Assembly (NCBI RefSeq): GCF_003966895.1
Contig: NZ_AP018449.1
Coordinates: 937,424 to 1,001,423, forward strand
Reading direction: 5' to 3'
Length of the DNA: 64,000 bases
DNA from: Methylomusa anaerophila
GTDB taxonomy: Bacteria > Bacillota > Negativicutes > Sporomusales > Sporomusaceae
Shown here: piece after piece, positions 16,117-23,682 of the stretch
How the letters are laid out: each line of letters opens with the position of its first letter
Numbering within the stretch: position 1 is the first letter of the stretch
Notes under the pieces: model-generated
What the model was told of the DNA's origin: nothing
Database searches by the model: none
The model's input: only the letters and a program-made list of their open reading frames with translations
Translations under genes and position numbers: made by a program

Positions 16117-16986
16117 CTAATAGGCCAATATTTCCACTCCCATTTTTGTAACCAATACAGTTTTTTCCCATTGGGCAGATGGCTGTCCATCAGCGGTAGT
16201 TACAGTCCATCCATCCCTTCGGCTGGTATGTACATTTGCCGACCCCATATTAATCATGGGTTCAATGGTAAATATGAGACCCGGAACCAAAAGCATTCCT
16301 GTGCCTGCAGACGCAACATGGCTTACCCATGGCTCTTCATGAATGCTTAATCCAACACCGTGGCCTCCAATATCCCGGACAACCGAATAGCCACAGGCGT
16401 GAGCATGATCCTTAATCACTTGACCAATATCCCCGAGAAATCCCCAGGGTCTGACTTGTTCGACTCCAAGATCCAGGCACTCTTTTGCTACTTCCACTAG
16501 TCTCTTTCGTTCATTGGATACCTTACCAACACAGAACATCCGGGATGAGTCAGAATAATAGCGATTATAAATGGTGGTCACATCGATGTTTACAATATCG
16601 CCGTTTTTTAATCGAATCTGTTCCGAAGGAATTCCGTGACACACCACCTCATTAATGGAAATGCACACGCTCTTTGGATAACCCTCATAGCCTAAAGTGG
16701 CAGGGATGCCTCCTAGCTCTATGGTTTTTTGATATATCCTTTGATCTAGCTCTTCCGTGGTTATTCCATCCACCACAAATTCGCTGATATAATCCAGCAA
16801 TTCGATGTTGCGAAGGCCGCTCTCCCGAACTCCGTGGATGTCTGCAATTGTCTTTAACTGTGTACGGTTCGGAACCTCATATCCCTTCATGCGATACAGC
16901 TTAATTTTTTCGTCAATTTCCGTATGGCAATGTTTATACTTCTGTCCACTGCCGCACCAACAAGTATTGTTTCTCCCAAACTTCAT
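16117..16986 (-). CDS. map: Methionine aminopeptidase with N-terminal SEC-C zinc motif
   Basis: A 289-aa type I methionine aminopeptidase, which removes the initiator Met from nascent proteins using two divalent metals. The N-terminal NTCWCGSGQKYKHCH is a SEC-C zinc-binding motif; the catalytic pita-bread domain follows, with metal residues in NIDVTTIYNRYYSDSSR, GHGVGLSIHEEPWV and FTIEPMIN, and the conserved CHGIP loop. Such SEC-C-fused Map proteins are accessory copies in Firmicutes; a housekeeping map usually sits in the ribosomal protein cluster. It lies between the two arms of the 132-bp direct repeat and so came in with the neighbouring araC gene. Confidence 0.88.
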   Translation of the reverse strand: MKFGRNNTCWCGSGQKYKHCHTEIDEKIKLYRMKGYEVPNRTQLKTIADIHGVRESGLRNIELLDYISEFVVDGITTEELDQRIYQKTIELGGIPATLGYEGYPKSVCISINEVVCHGIPSEQIRLKNGDIVNIDVTTIYNRYYSDSSRMFCVGKVSNERKRLVEVAKECLDLGVEQVRPWGFLGDIGQVIKDHAHACGYSVVRDIGGHGVGLSIHEEPWVSHVASAGTGMLLVPGLIFTIEPMINMGSANVHTSRRDGWTVTTADGQPSAQWEKTVLVTKMGVEILAY

Positions 16987-17028
16987 TTATTTACTCCCCT
17001 TATATGTAATAAAGGAGGAAGCGCTTTA

Positions 17029-17373
17029 TCAGTCAGTCAGGTTAAGAGAATTACGAAAGTCCTTGCGATATTGCCTTGGCGGACAATGGAATTCCCGCGC
17101 AAATGCCCTAGTTAGGGCTTCAGAGGAACCATAACCATAACGAAAGGCTATTTCCGTAACGGAATCATCTGTGATTTTCAAATCCTGTGCAGCAGCCATT
17201 AGCCTACACTTGGCAAGAAATTGTTTGTATGTAGTACCGATATGCTCTCGAAATTTGACCGAGCAATAATATGGGGAATATCCGACACGGGATGCCATAG
17301 CCGCTAAGGTTGGTTGCTCGGTAATGTTATTTTCGACCCATTTAGCCATTACTTCAATTGTTTGTACTGACAT
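17029..17373 (-). CDS. AraC-type DNA-binding protein, short
   Basis: A ~114-aa protein that is almost only the AraC double helix-turn-helix domain: VMAKWVENNITEQPTLAAMA, then YSPYYCSVKFREHIGTTYKQF and SVTEIAFRYGYGSSEALTRAF. No ligand-binding domain is present, like SoxS/MarA-sized regulators. Start ATG 17373 follows GGGGTGAGG. It is upstream of and in the same direction as map, 40 bp away, so the two may be one operon, possibly with self-regulation. Both lie within the insertion bounded by the direct repeat. Confidence 0.83.
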   Translation of the reverse strand: MSVQTIEVMAKWVENNITEQPTLAAMASRVGYSPYYCSVKFREHIGTTYKQFLAKCRLMAAAQDLKITDDSVTEIAFRYGYGSSEALTRAFAREFHCPPRQYRKDFRNSLNLTD

Positions 17374-17459
17374 TTGCCTCACCCCTTTATAGTATAGTCC
17401 CTTGCTCCGTAAATTACCTGATATAACTTGCATACTTCAAAATAAAGTAATAGATTAAA

Positions 17460-17591
17460 GTGATAATTCAAAACAATAATGGTTAGACGAGCTAATTACC
17501 TAAGTAAAAAATCAGCCAGGCAAATTAAATGCAGAAATAAAAAATCGGTGCATCATTTTATAGACCGATCTTTATTAATAACTGCAGCAAA
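17460..17591. repeat. Direct repeat copy B: marR 3' end and downstream region
   Basis: Partner of 15962-16094. In this copy the marR codons are attached to the complete gene, so this is the original marR end; the intergenic part contains TTAGACGAGCTAATTA at 17483-17498. The arrangement fits an original order marR then MFS, with map-araC inserted between duplicated arms. Confidence 0.8.
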
Positions 17592-18004
17592 CAGACAGTC
17601 TCTTCCTCTGTTAATTTGTTGGTGAGATTGGCACAGGCCATCCAATAGTGTGGTAGAACAAGATCTAGAAGCTGATAGCCTTTTTCGGTTATTGTAACAT
17701 TGACCATTCTTTGATCTTCAAGACATATGGTTCTTGTAATCAGTTGATGTGCTTCCAGCCAAATTAACTGTTTGGTTACAGACGCACGGCGTATTCCAAG
17801 ATTATCAGCAATTTCTGATGGCTGTAACGGCTGGTTCGTGCCTGTATTGTATAGTAGAAAGAGTAAAGAAAATTTGCTTTCGGAAATACCATATTCTTTC
17901 AGTGCGTCATTTATAGTATCTAAAATGTCATCAGATATTTGCAGTAACGCTTCTCCCAACTGTGCTCTTGTACTGGGAGGAGTTGAAGGAGTCTGTTGTT
18001 TCAT
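17558..18004 (-). CDS. MarR-family regulator
   Basis: A 148-aa winged-helix regulator. The core is visible: ESKFSLLFLLYNTG, LQPSEIADNLGIRRASVTKQLIWLEAHQLI (recognition helix), then TICLEDQRMVNVTITEKGYQLL (wing with DxR). Probably represses itself and the MFS exporter on the same strand through AGCTAATTA-type boxes at 18028, 17483 and 15985. In the ancestral order it would have been directly upstream of the MFS gene. Start ATG at 18004 has a modest AGGTA-rich upstream region. The last ten codons are duplicated at 16056-16094. Confidence 0.85.
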   Translation of the reverse strand: MKQQTPSTPPSTRAQLGEALLQISDDILDTINDALKEYGISESKFSLLFLLYNTGTNQPLQPSEIADNLGIRRASVTKQLIWLEAHQLITRTICLEDQRMVNVTITEKGYQLLDLVLPHYWMACANLTNKLTEEETVCLLQLLIKIGL

Positions 18005-18027
18005 AGGTAAATTCCTTTTGTATTTAA

Positions 18028-18043
18028 TTTCCCAAGCTAATTA
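18028..18043. promoter_or_regulatory. Candidate MarR box, marR promoter
   Basis: TTTCCCAAGCTAATTA, 24 bp upstream of the marR start, shares AAGCTAATTA with the box in front of the MFS gene; autoregulation is inferred. Confidence 0.45.
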
Positions 18044-18094
18044 ATAGTATACTGATCAGAAAGGGTAATGTCAATATAAAAATGACCAGGAGAT

Positions 18095-18176
18095 AGTACC
18101 ATCAGGTCTGTCTGCCGCCGATATAGCCAATAGTGACAACCACTATGACGGCTACGCCAAAAACAATTTCAATTAT
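18095..18176 (-). pseudogene. C-terminal scrap of a membrane protein
   Basis: A minus-strand frame reads SIIEIVFGVAVIVVVTIGYI and ends GGRQT-stop. It has no start; it overlaps the merR stop codon. Probably the tail of a lost transporter. Confidence 0.3.
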
Positions 18177-18547
18177 GGAAATTTAGCCGTTTTTTCCATT
18201 ACATCATATAATGCCAGCTTATAGTTGATTCTTTCCATATGTTTAAGAATCTGCGCCAATTGTTCCTCGGCTTTCTTCTTATGGTCAAGCATCATCCGTT
18301 TACGCTCCGGGATTGTACTATCTCCCTGCTTAAATAATTCCGCGTACCGCTTAATCTCGGAAAGAGGCATGCCTGTTTCCCGCAAAGACGTAATAAAATA
18401 AATCCACTCGAAATTCTGCTCGTCATAAATTCGGTTGCCATGTTCGTTGCGTTTGACAAACGGCAATATGCCTTCCTTTTCATAAAAGCGCAGCGTATGC
18501 TCAGAAACACCGCTTTCCTGGGCAAACTGCTTGATAGAAACTGTCAT
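18173..18547 (-). CDS. MerR-family regulator divergent from yqhD
   Basis: A 124-aa MerR-type activator. The winged-helix part is clear: ISIKQFAQESGVSEHTLRFYEKEG, then VKRNEHGNRIYDEQNFEWI, followed by the long dimerisation helix (YAELFKQGDSTIPERKRMMLDHKK). There is no C-terminal cysteine cluster, so it senses an organic compound or redox signal, not a metal. It is divergent from the aldehyde-reductase gene, whose promoter has the 19-bp spacer typical of MerR targets and a TAGAGtttCTCTA palindrome; a TAGAGttaCTCTA copy lies in front of merR itself. Start ATG 18547 follows AGGAGATG. Confidence 0.85.
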   Translation of the reverse strand: MTVSIKQFAQESGVSEHTLRFYEKEGILPFVKRNEHGNRIYDEQNFEWIYFITSLRETGMPLSEIKRYAELFKQGDSTIPERKRMMLDHKKKAEEQLAQILKHMERINYKLALYDVMEKTAKFP

Positions 18548-18576
18548 TATTTCATCTCCTAATGGAAGAGGTTACT

Positions 18577-18589
18577 TAGAGTTACTCTA
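18577..18589. promoter_or_regulatory. MerR operator upstream of merR
   Basis: TAGAGTTACTCTA, a perfect dyad with a 3-base centre, sits 30 bp in front of the merR start and matches the dyad inside the yqhD promoter. Suggests autoregulation. Confidence 0.6.
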
Positions 18590-18681
18590 TGTAAATACTA
18601 TCATACAATGAATCATTCAACAAGAATACCGGCAACACATCTACTTTTACTCAACACCGATTTATCTACTTCGGCAATAAT

Positions 18682-18799
18682 TATATGGAATTCAAAAATG
18701 ATTTTCTATTAATCGTAATGCTAGGAACGCTTCGACGCTGCCGCTTAACCTACGCTTATCCTAGCATTACGATTGTAACTCATTTTTGAAAACTATATA
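18682..18799. repeat. Interspersed palindromic element, family P3, copy a
   Basis: A 118-bp element: outer arms TATATGGAATTCAAAAATGA and its near-complement, inner arms ATCGTAATGCTAGG/CCTAGCATTACGAT, and core AACGCTTCGACGCTGCCGCT then TAACCTACGCTTAT. Copy b (39620-39737) is the exact-length reverse complement; a diverged third copy is near 57549-57666. It lies between the merR and yqhD promoters. Confidence 0.85.
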
Positions 18800-18895
18800 G
18801 TTCAAAAATTGCGCATGTTTATTAAGCAGCTTGGCACTTAGCACAATTATTTTTTCTCCTGCTTGTTTTTTAAAGAACGGTTTAAAAAATCATAC

Positions 18896-18926
18896 TTGAC
18901 TTAGAGTTTCTCTAATAGTTTATTCT
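18896..18926 (+). promoter_or_regulatory. MerR-type promoter of yqhD
   Basis: -35 TTGACT (18896-18901) and -10 TATTCT (18921-18926) are 19 bp apart; the spacer contains TAGAGTTTCTCTA. The overlong spacer with a centred dyad is the hallmark of promoters that MerR proteins untwist. Confidence 0.75.
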
Positions 18927-18954
18927 AGCTATATATAAGAAAGGAGTGCTCCGC

Positions 18955-20121
18955 ATGCTAAATTTTAATTTTTACAATCCCACACGCATTTTATTTGGAA
19001 AGGGCCGGCTTGACAGCATTGATCAAATGATCCCAGCCGATGCTCATGTTTTAATCACTTATGGAGGAGGCAGCGCGAAAAAGTACGGAACGCTGGATAA
19101 AGTAAAAAGCGTACTGGGAAACAGAAAGGTTCAGGAATTCGGCGGTATAGAACCAAATCCTCATTATGAGACTCTGGTAAAAGCTGCAGAGATTGTACGC
19201 CGGGAAGGTATTGATTTTCTGCTGGCCATCGGCGGTGGTTCCGTCATCGACGGAACAAAATTCATTGCCCTTGCCGCTTCTTACAGCGGTGAGGCACTGG
19301 ATCTTTTGCGCTATGGTTTTACACCCATCGGTACAGACACTGTAAAAACAGCAATTCCAATCGGCACTGTGCTGACACTCCCCGCAACTGGCTCAGAAAT
19401 GAACTGCGGCGGCGTGATTAGTTATGAACAAGGCAAGTACCCTGTCTTTAGCGAATTAGTCTTTCCCCGTTTTTCAGTATTGGATCCGGCACTCACTTAC
19501 ACGCTCCCCAAAATTCAAGTAGCCAATGGTGTAATTGACGCCTTTGTGCATACGACGGAGCAATATATCACCTATCCTGTAGACGGCAGAATCCAAGACC
19601 GCATATCGGAAGGTATTTTGCAGACGTTGATTGAAATCGGTGAAACCACCATTGCGGAACCGGAAAACTACGATGCACGCGCCAACCTGGTCTGGAGCGC
19701 AACACTGGCACTGAATGGGTTAATCTGCGCAGGTGTCCCGCAAGACTGGGCGTCTCACATGATCGGGCATGAATTGACCAGCTTATATGGCATCGATCAT
19801 GGACAAACATTAGCCATCCTATTACCGTCATTGTTAGAAATACGCCGCGAACAAAAGCGCGCGAAGCTTCTGCAGTATGCTGCGCGCGTCTGGAATATAA
19901 CGGAAGGAAGCGAAGATGACCGGATACATTCCGCGATACAAAAAACCAGGGAATTCTTTGAACGCCTTGGCGTAAGGACACGGCTGTCCGATTATAATAT
20001 CGGCGAAGATCAGATACCGGTTATTGTCGGACAATTAAAAGCGCATGGCATGACAGCGCTCTCCGAAACCCAGGATCTTTCGCTGGACATAAGTCAAAAA
20101 ATCTTAGAAAACGCACTATAA
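18955..20121 (+). CDS. yqhD: YqhD-type iron-containing aldehyde/alcohol dehydrogenase
   Basis: A 388-aa group III alcohol dehydrogenase very like E. coli YqhD along its whole length (NPTRILFGKG near the start, VLITYGGGSAKKYG, FGGIEPNPHYETL, GVPQDWASHMIGHEL, LLQYAARVWNITEGS). The NADPH motif GGGSVIDGTKF is near residue 95; metal ligands are in GVIDAFVHTTEQ and the two histidine helices HMIGHEL...IDHGQ. YqhD reduces short-chain and lipid-peroxidation aldehydes with NADPH. Start ATG 18955 follows AAAGGAG. Divergent from a merR gene with shared operator, so it is probably aldehyde- or redox-inducible. Confidence 0.9.
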   Translation: MLNFNFYNPTRILFGKGRLDSIDQMIPADAHVLITYGGGSAKKYGTLDKVKSVLGNRKVQEFGGIEPNPHYETLVKAAEIVRREGIDFLLAIGGGSVIDGTKFIALAASYSGEALDLLRYGFTPIGTDTVKTAIPIGTVLTLPATGSEMNCGGVISYEQGKYPVFSELVFPRFSVLDPALTYTLPKIQVANGVIDAFVHTTEQYITYPVDGRIQDRISEGILQTLIEIGETTIAEPENYDARANLVWSATLALNGLICAGVPQDWASHMIGHELTSLYGIDHGQTLAILLPSLLEIRREQKRAKLLQYAARVWNITEGSEDDRIHSAIQKTREFFERLGVRTRLSDYNIGEDQIPVIVGQLKAHGMTALSETQDLSLDISQKILENAL

Positions 20122-20215
20122 ATTTCCTTCATCGTTTTATCGCTTCCCTCTGTCAGGTCTTGGTATTTCTACTCGTCTTACGGATTTTGGTTTGTACCCA
20201 TTAGGCTTACTTCAG

Positions 20216-20341
20216 ATGCCGCCTCACGACGGTACACCCTTGCTCTCTGCTAACAATTTCTACTGCCAAACCCGTAGTGGACTTTCACCACCAAGTTATC
20301 GCCCATTCGGGGCAAACCGCGAAAGGAGTTCTCAGCGTTAA
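20216..20341 (+). other. Short ORF in a conserved-looking noncoding tract
   Basis: A 41-codon frame begins MPPHDGTPLLSANNFYC and continues with QTRSGLSPPSYRPFGANRE. I recall very similar hypothetical peptides in many Firmicutes intergenic regions, where they are probably translations of a repeat or structured RNA, not real proteins. There is no ribosome-binding site. Its 3' end merges into a terminator-like hairpin. Confidence 0.3.
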
Positions 20342-20360
20342 AACACTGGGAACTCCTTAT
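20325..20360. terminator. Imperfect hairpin after yqhD
   Basis: GGAGTTCTCAGCGTT pairs with AACACTGGGAACTCC (two imperfections), followed by TTATTT on the plus strand. Probable terminator 200 bp downstream of yqhD. Confidence 0.5.
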
Positions 20361-20413
20361 TTACAGACAGACGGGGACAGATGGGGGCTTTCCGGGCTCC
20401 ATCGCTTTAAAGT

Positions 20414-20941
20414 CTACGGGCGGAGCAGTTGATTCATTATATCTTCTGAAAACCAGGCTTCTTCAATTTTTTGATTCTTTACTTTATAGATACCGATCCC
20501 CTCCCACTCTACCCTCTTGTAGGTCGGCTTTATATCCATAAAAGGCCTGACAAAATTTCCACTATTGGTGAACCGAACGACAACTTTATCACCAGAGGCA
20601 ATGACGTCTTTTATATCAAGATACATCTCGGTAAAAGCGCCACCAACACTAGCCTTCATACTTCTTTTATAATCTTCCAGTCCATGAATCTCGCCTAAGC
20701 TTCCTCCACGCCAAACCATATTCGCAGCCCAAAACTCATCAATGATGTCTAAATTGCCGCCATTGACAACTTCGGCTAAAAAACGTTTGACAATAGTGAT
20801 ATTTTGCTGAGCTATATCAGGAGCTTGGCTCATATAAATTTGCTCAGCTTCCTGACCATTGGCTGGTGCAGCGCTAGATATGCTCAAAGGGCCAACTATG
20901 ATCGCAAAAGCAACCAGTACCATTCCTGTTATCCTTTTCAA
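20414..20941 (-). CDS. Exported SnoaL/NTF2-like protein
   Basis: About 175 aa. An N-terminal signal peptide (RITGMVLVAFAIIVGPLSIS, then SAAPANG as cleavage region) is followed by a SnoaL-like ester-cyclase/NTF2 fold: NITIVKRFLAEVVNGGNLDIIDEFW, MVWRGG, GLEDYKRSMKA, DKVVVRF and KVKNQKIEEAWF. SnoaL-like proteins bind or cyclise small hydrophobic molecules; the substrate here is unknown. The TTG at 20941 is preferred because GAGGAG precedes it; the ATG at 20977 would add 12 residues. Monocistronic, with no clear functional neighbours. Confidence 0.72.
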   Translation of the reverse strand: MKRITGMVLVAFAIIVGPLSISSAAPANGQEAEQIYMSQAPDIAQQNITIVKRFLAEVVNGGNLDIIDEFWAANMVWRGGSLGEIHGLEDYKRSMKASVGGAFTEMYLDIKDVIASGDKVVVRFTNSGNFVRPFMDIKPTYKRVEWEGIGIYKVKNQKIEEAWFSEDIMNQLLRP

Positions 20942-20977
20942 ACTACCTTCTCCTCGTATAATAAGTTTTGTAGGCAA

Positions 20978-21298
20978 TAATCCGCCATTGTTTACAAAGC
21001 TTATTTTATTTTTTACTACCCGGATTTGAATCCCCTGATGCTAAAATATTCGTAAGAGAATTTAGCAAAGGTAACGTCTGATCTCTCCTGCAAAACCTTT
21101 TGGTTATTGCTTATAAAGCGTGACGCCTGCCTTATTCATCCAATACCGCTAACACAGATGTTGCGTCTCTGGGCGAAAGCTTTCCAGCAAGCTGCTTTCA
21201 CAGATGAATGCTGATTATGCGAGGGTGCGGTCAGTGAGTAAGATCAGGGTATTCCTTTCTATCTTCCCTATTTTTTGCCAAAAAGGAGGTGAAGTTTT
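20978..21298 (+). ncRNA. IS110 5' noncoding flank, candidate bridge RNA region
   Basis: About 300 bases between the SnoaL gene and the IS110 transposase hold no ORF but contain possible stems, e.g. GAAAGC...GCTTTC at about 21177-21201. In IS110-group elements the noncoding end upstream of the recombinase encodes the bridge RNA that pairs with target and donor DNA. The position fits; the RNA boundaries cannot be set without a covariance model. Confidence 0.4.
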
Positions 21299-22579
21299 AT
21301 GAAGAAGGCGGATCTTCTTTCTACTTTATTTGTGGGGATTGACGTAAGTTCCCGAGAAAATGTCGTCTGTGCTATTGATTACGAAGCACAGAAACTTCTG
21401 CGGTTTTCTGTACCGAACAATCACCCGGGAGCCATTGAAATGGCCGAAAAACTTCATGCCTTCCTTTATGGAAACCGTGACATCAACAAGCTGATGCTTG
21501 CTTTGGAGTCCACATCTTTCTACGGAATTCATATCGCCAATTATTTGTCTTCCTGTGAGCTGTTAATGCCATTTCATACTCACGTTTATTGTTTGAACCC
21601 CAAGATGATTGCCAATTACAAAAAATCGTACATCGACTTAGGGAAAAACGATGCTGTTGACGCTTTTGTAATCGCTGATTTTGCCAGAGTCGGCCGAATT
21701 ACTACTGCGCCTTGGCGCGGCAGCCAGTTTCTTGCTCTGCAACGCCTGACCCGCCATCGTTTACATATCGCCGCTTCGCTTACTCGCGAGAAAACCTATA
21801 TGCTCTTGAATATATTTCTTAAATTCAGTCAACTTTCTATGCTCCACGAAGATCAGCAGCCGTTTTCCGACCATTACGGTGCTACGGCCTCTTCGGTTTT
21901 AACCGACTTCCTCTCTACCGAGGACATTGCCAATATGCCGATGCAAGCACTGATTGATCATATTGGCCAAAAAGGTAAAAACCGGTTTGTAAATCCTGGC
22001 CATACAGCCTCTTTACTTCAGCAGGCAGCTCGCAATTCTTACCGATTGGATAAATGCCTATATGAACCTTTAACCCTCTCTATCGCCTCATCTTTCAACC
22101 TTATTTCCGCTTATGAGTCCGAAATAAAGGCCATTAATAAGGCAATTGAAAAAACTCTCAAGGGGCTTGACCCAAATGCTTATCACTCTCTCTTGTCCAT
22201 TCCTGGCATCGGCCCGGTTTACGCTGCCGGCATCATTGCTGAGATTGGCTCCATCGACGCCTTTAACTCTCACAGTGCTCTTGCTAAATATGCCGGTCTT
22301 GTTTGGCGTGAAAATCAATCCGGCAATTTTAGGGCTGACGACACCGTTCTTTCAAAAGCTGGCAATTCCTACTTAAGATACTATCTAATTGAAGCTGCCA
22401 GTCATGTTAAGAACCATATACCGGAATACGCAGCTTTTTACCACAAGAAATACGATGAAGTTAAAACTCATCAGCATAAACGCGCACTCGCACTTACTGC
22501 TCGTAAATTTATCCGGCTGATTTTTGGATTGCTGGCCAACCATCAGCTTTACTCTAAAAGTAGAGTAAGCCAAATTTAA
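21299..22579 (+). CDS. IS110-family transposase (DEDD recombinase)
   Basis: A 426-aa full-length IS110-type recombinase. The N-terminal RuvC-like DEDD domain has GIDVSSRENVV (first Asp), LALESTSFYG (Glu) and GKNDAVDAFVIADFAR (Asp pair); the C-terminal Tnp_20 domain has SIPGIGPVYAAGIIAEIG, YAGLVW and SKAGNSYLRYYLIEAA, where the nucleophilic serine lies. It cuts and joins DNA guided by a bridge RNA. Starts at ATG 21299 after AAAGGAGGTG. The gene is intact, so the element may be active. Ends are not defined because IS110 elements usually lack terminal inverted repeats. Confidence 0.92.
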   Translation: MKKADLLSTLFVGIDVSSRENVVCAIDYEAQKLLRFSVPNNHPGAIEMAEKLHAFLYGNRDINKLMLALESTSFYGIHIANYLSSCELLMPFHTHVYCLNPKMIANYKKSYIDLGKNDAVDAFVIADFARVGRITTAPWRGSQFLALQRLTRHRLHIAASLTREKTYMLLNIFLKFSQLSMLHEDQQPFSDHYGATASSVLTDFLSTEDIANMPMQALIDHIGQKGKNRFVNPGHTASLLQQAARNSYRLDKCLYEPLTLSIASSFNLISAYESEIKAINKAIEKTLKGLDPNAYHSLLSIPGIGPVYAAGIIAEIGSIDAFNSHSALAKYAGLVWRENQSGNFRADDTVLSKAGNSYLRYYLIEAASHVKNHIPEYAAFYHKKYDEVKTHQHKRALALTARKFIRLIFGLLANHQLYSKSRVSQI

Positions 22580-22849
22580 CGACTTCCATTTTTTAACTTT
22601 TTCTCCTTCTTGAGGAAAGAGCTTATTAGATTTACCCTTTTTTGGCGCATTGCTTACGATATTTATTTTTTATGAGCTTGACATATTACCAGATTGCTTT
22701 ATTTTACCAGTTTTACTGTATTTATAATTGTATTCCTTCCATAATTTCAGATTGCTAAACTTCGATAACTTTCGAATTTATTGTAAGTCATTTTGCCTTT
22801 CATTGTCAAATATAGTGGTGACAAAAAAGGAACGTCCCCAATCGTCCCT
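22580..22849. other. IS110 3' flank and junction
   Basis: AT-rich noncoding DNA that should include the right end of the IS110 element. At 22816-22838 it contains GACAAAAAAGGAACGTCCCC, a motif repeated at 23461, directly upstream of the reductase fragment. No gene is seen. Confidence 0.4.
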
Positions 22850-23197
22850 AAGGATTTCAAAATATCCACAGCAGGCTGCGTCAGGGGCTGTACTGACCCT
22901 TATTGTGCCGATTTTGGCGTTATCGCCCAGGGGCCGGATGCCTTCGACATCTATATCGGCGGCCGCGGCGGGAGCAAAAAGCCGGCGCACGGAAGCCGAA
23001 TTGCGAAAAATGTTACCGGCCAAGGCGTTGCCGAGGTTTTGGAGTATGTACTGACAAAATATTGCGAGCTTGGACAGCCCAATGAACGTTTGTGCAAAGT
23101 CATTGAGCGCTGCGGTCGTGACGTCTTTACACCATCCAACGTGAAATATGCCGTATCGAAAGAGTTTGATGATTTTCTCGCGTTTATGTATGAATAA
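22850..23197 (+). pseudogene. Sulfite/nitrite reductase domain fragment
   Basis: About 115 residues of the siroheme/4Fe-4S half of a nitrite/sulfite reductase: FKISTAGCVRGCTDPYCADFGVI carries part of the cluster cysteines (CxxxC), IYIGGRGGSKK follows, and the C-terminus FDDFLAFMYE is intact. The N-terminal ferredoxin-like half and the first cysteine pair are missing; the reading enters noncoding repeat DNA before 22850. The gene was cut, perhaps with the arrival of the IS110 element. Confidence 0.65.
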
Positions 23198-23205
23198 AGA
23201 AAGTG

Positions 23206-23407
23206 GTGAGTAAGGTGGAACAAGAGACCAATTGGCCAGAATCCGAGAGGTCTTCCGGCAGGCCGTCCCCGCCTTCCGGCCAGCCTAAAGTTGGGGATGC
23301 ATACAAAGTCGAATTATCTATACAAGACACTGGAAAGGAATACAATTCCTGAGCATTGATGTCTCAGGGGTCTGGCTTCTGCACGACGAATGGGAGAAAA
23401 AATAGAT
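23206..23407 (+). pseudogene. Small frameshifted ORF after the reductase fragment
   Basis: Beginning VVSKVEQETNWPE, the frame runs through GDAYKVELSIQDTGKEY to a stop at about 23352; a shift of frame at that point continues FLSIDVSGVWLLHDEWEKK to a TAG at 23407. The two parts read like one ~65-aa protein interrupted by an indel. Family not recognised; probably part of the same lost reductase operon. Confidence 0.4.
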
Positions 23408-23647
23408 TTCCCGAAAAAGGATAGCGGATAGCGGGGATGTTCCTTTCTTGACACTTCGGGACAAAAAAGGAACGTCCCCAACTGGCCCCAAGCGGTGGCA
23501 GGGTGAACCGATACGATCGGTAAATATTACAGCATGCACGCATCGAGAAGCGCTAGGAACTTGGGAGGCCCCTGGAGCTCCATTAAACAGGTAGGAACAT
23601 CTGAAACAAAAATAAATCAAAACAAACATAAAGATTTTAAAAAATTC
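23408..23647. other. Gene-free stretch
   Basis: Contains a second GACAAAAAAGGAACGTCCCC motif at 23461. Nothing else is supported until the tetR promoter. Confidence 0.4.
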
Positions 23648-23676
23648 TTGTGTTTATAGACGAACGGTCATATAAT
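23648..23676 (+). promoter_or_regulatory. Promoter and operator of the OYE-linked tetR
   Basis: -35 TTGTGT (23648-23653), 17-bp spacer, -10 TATAAT (23671-23676). The 16-base AGACGAACGGTCATAT at 23658-23673 covers the spacer and -10 and recurs with two changes in front of the reductase gene (24301-24316). Confidence 0.68.
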
Positions 23677-23682
23677 TATAAC

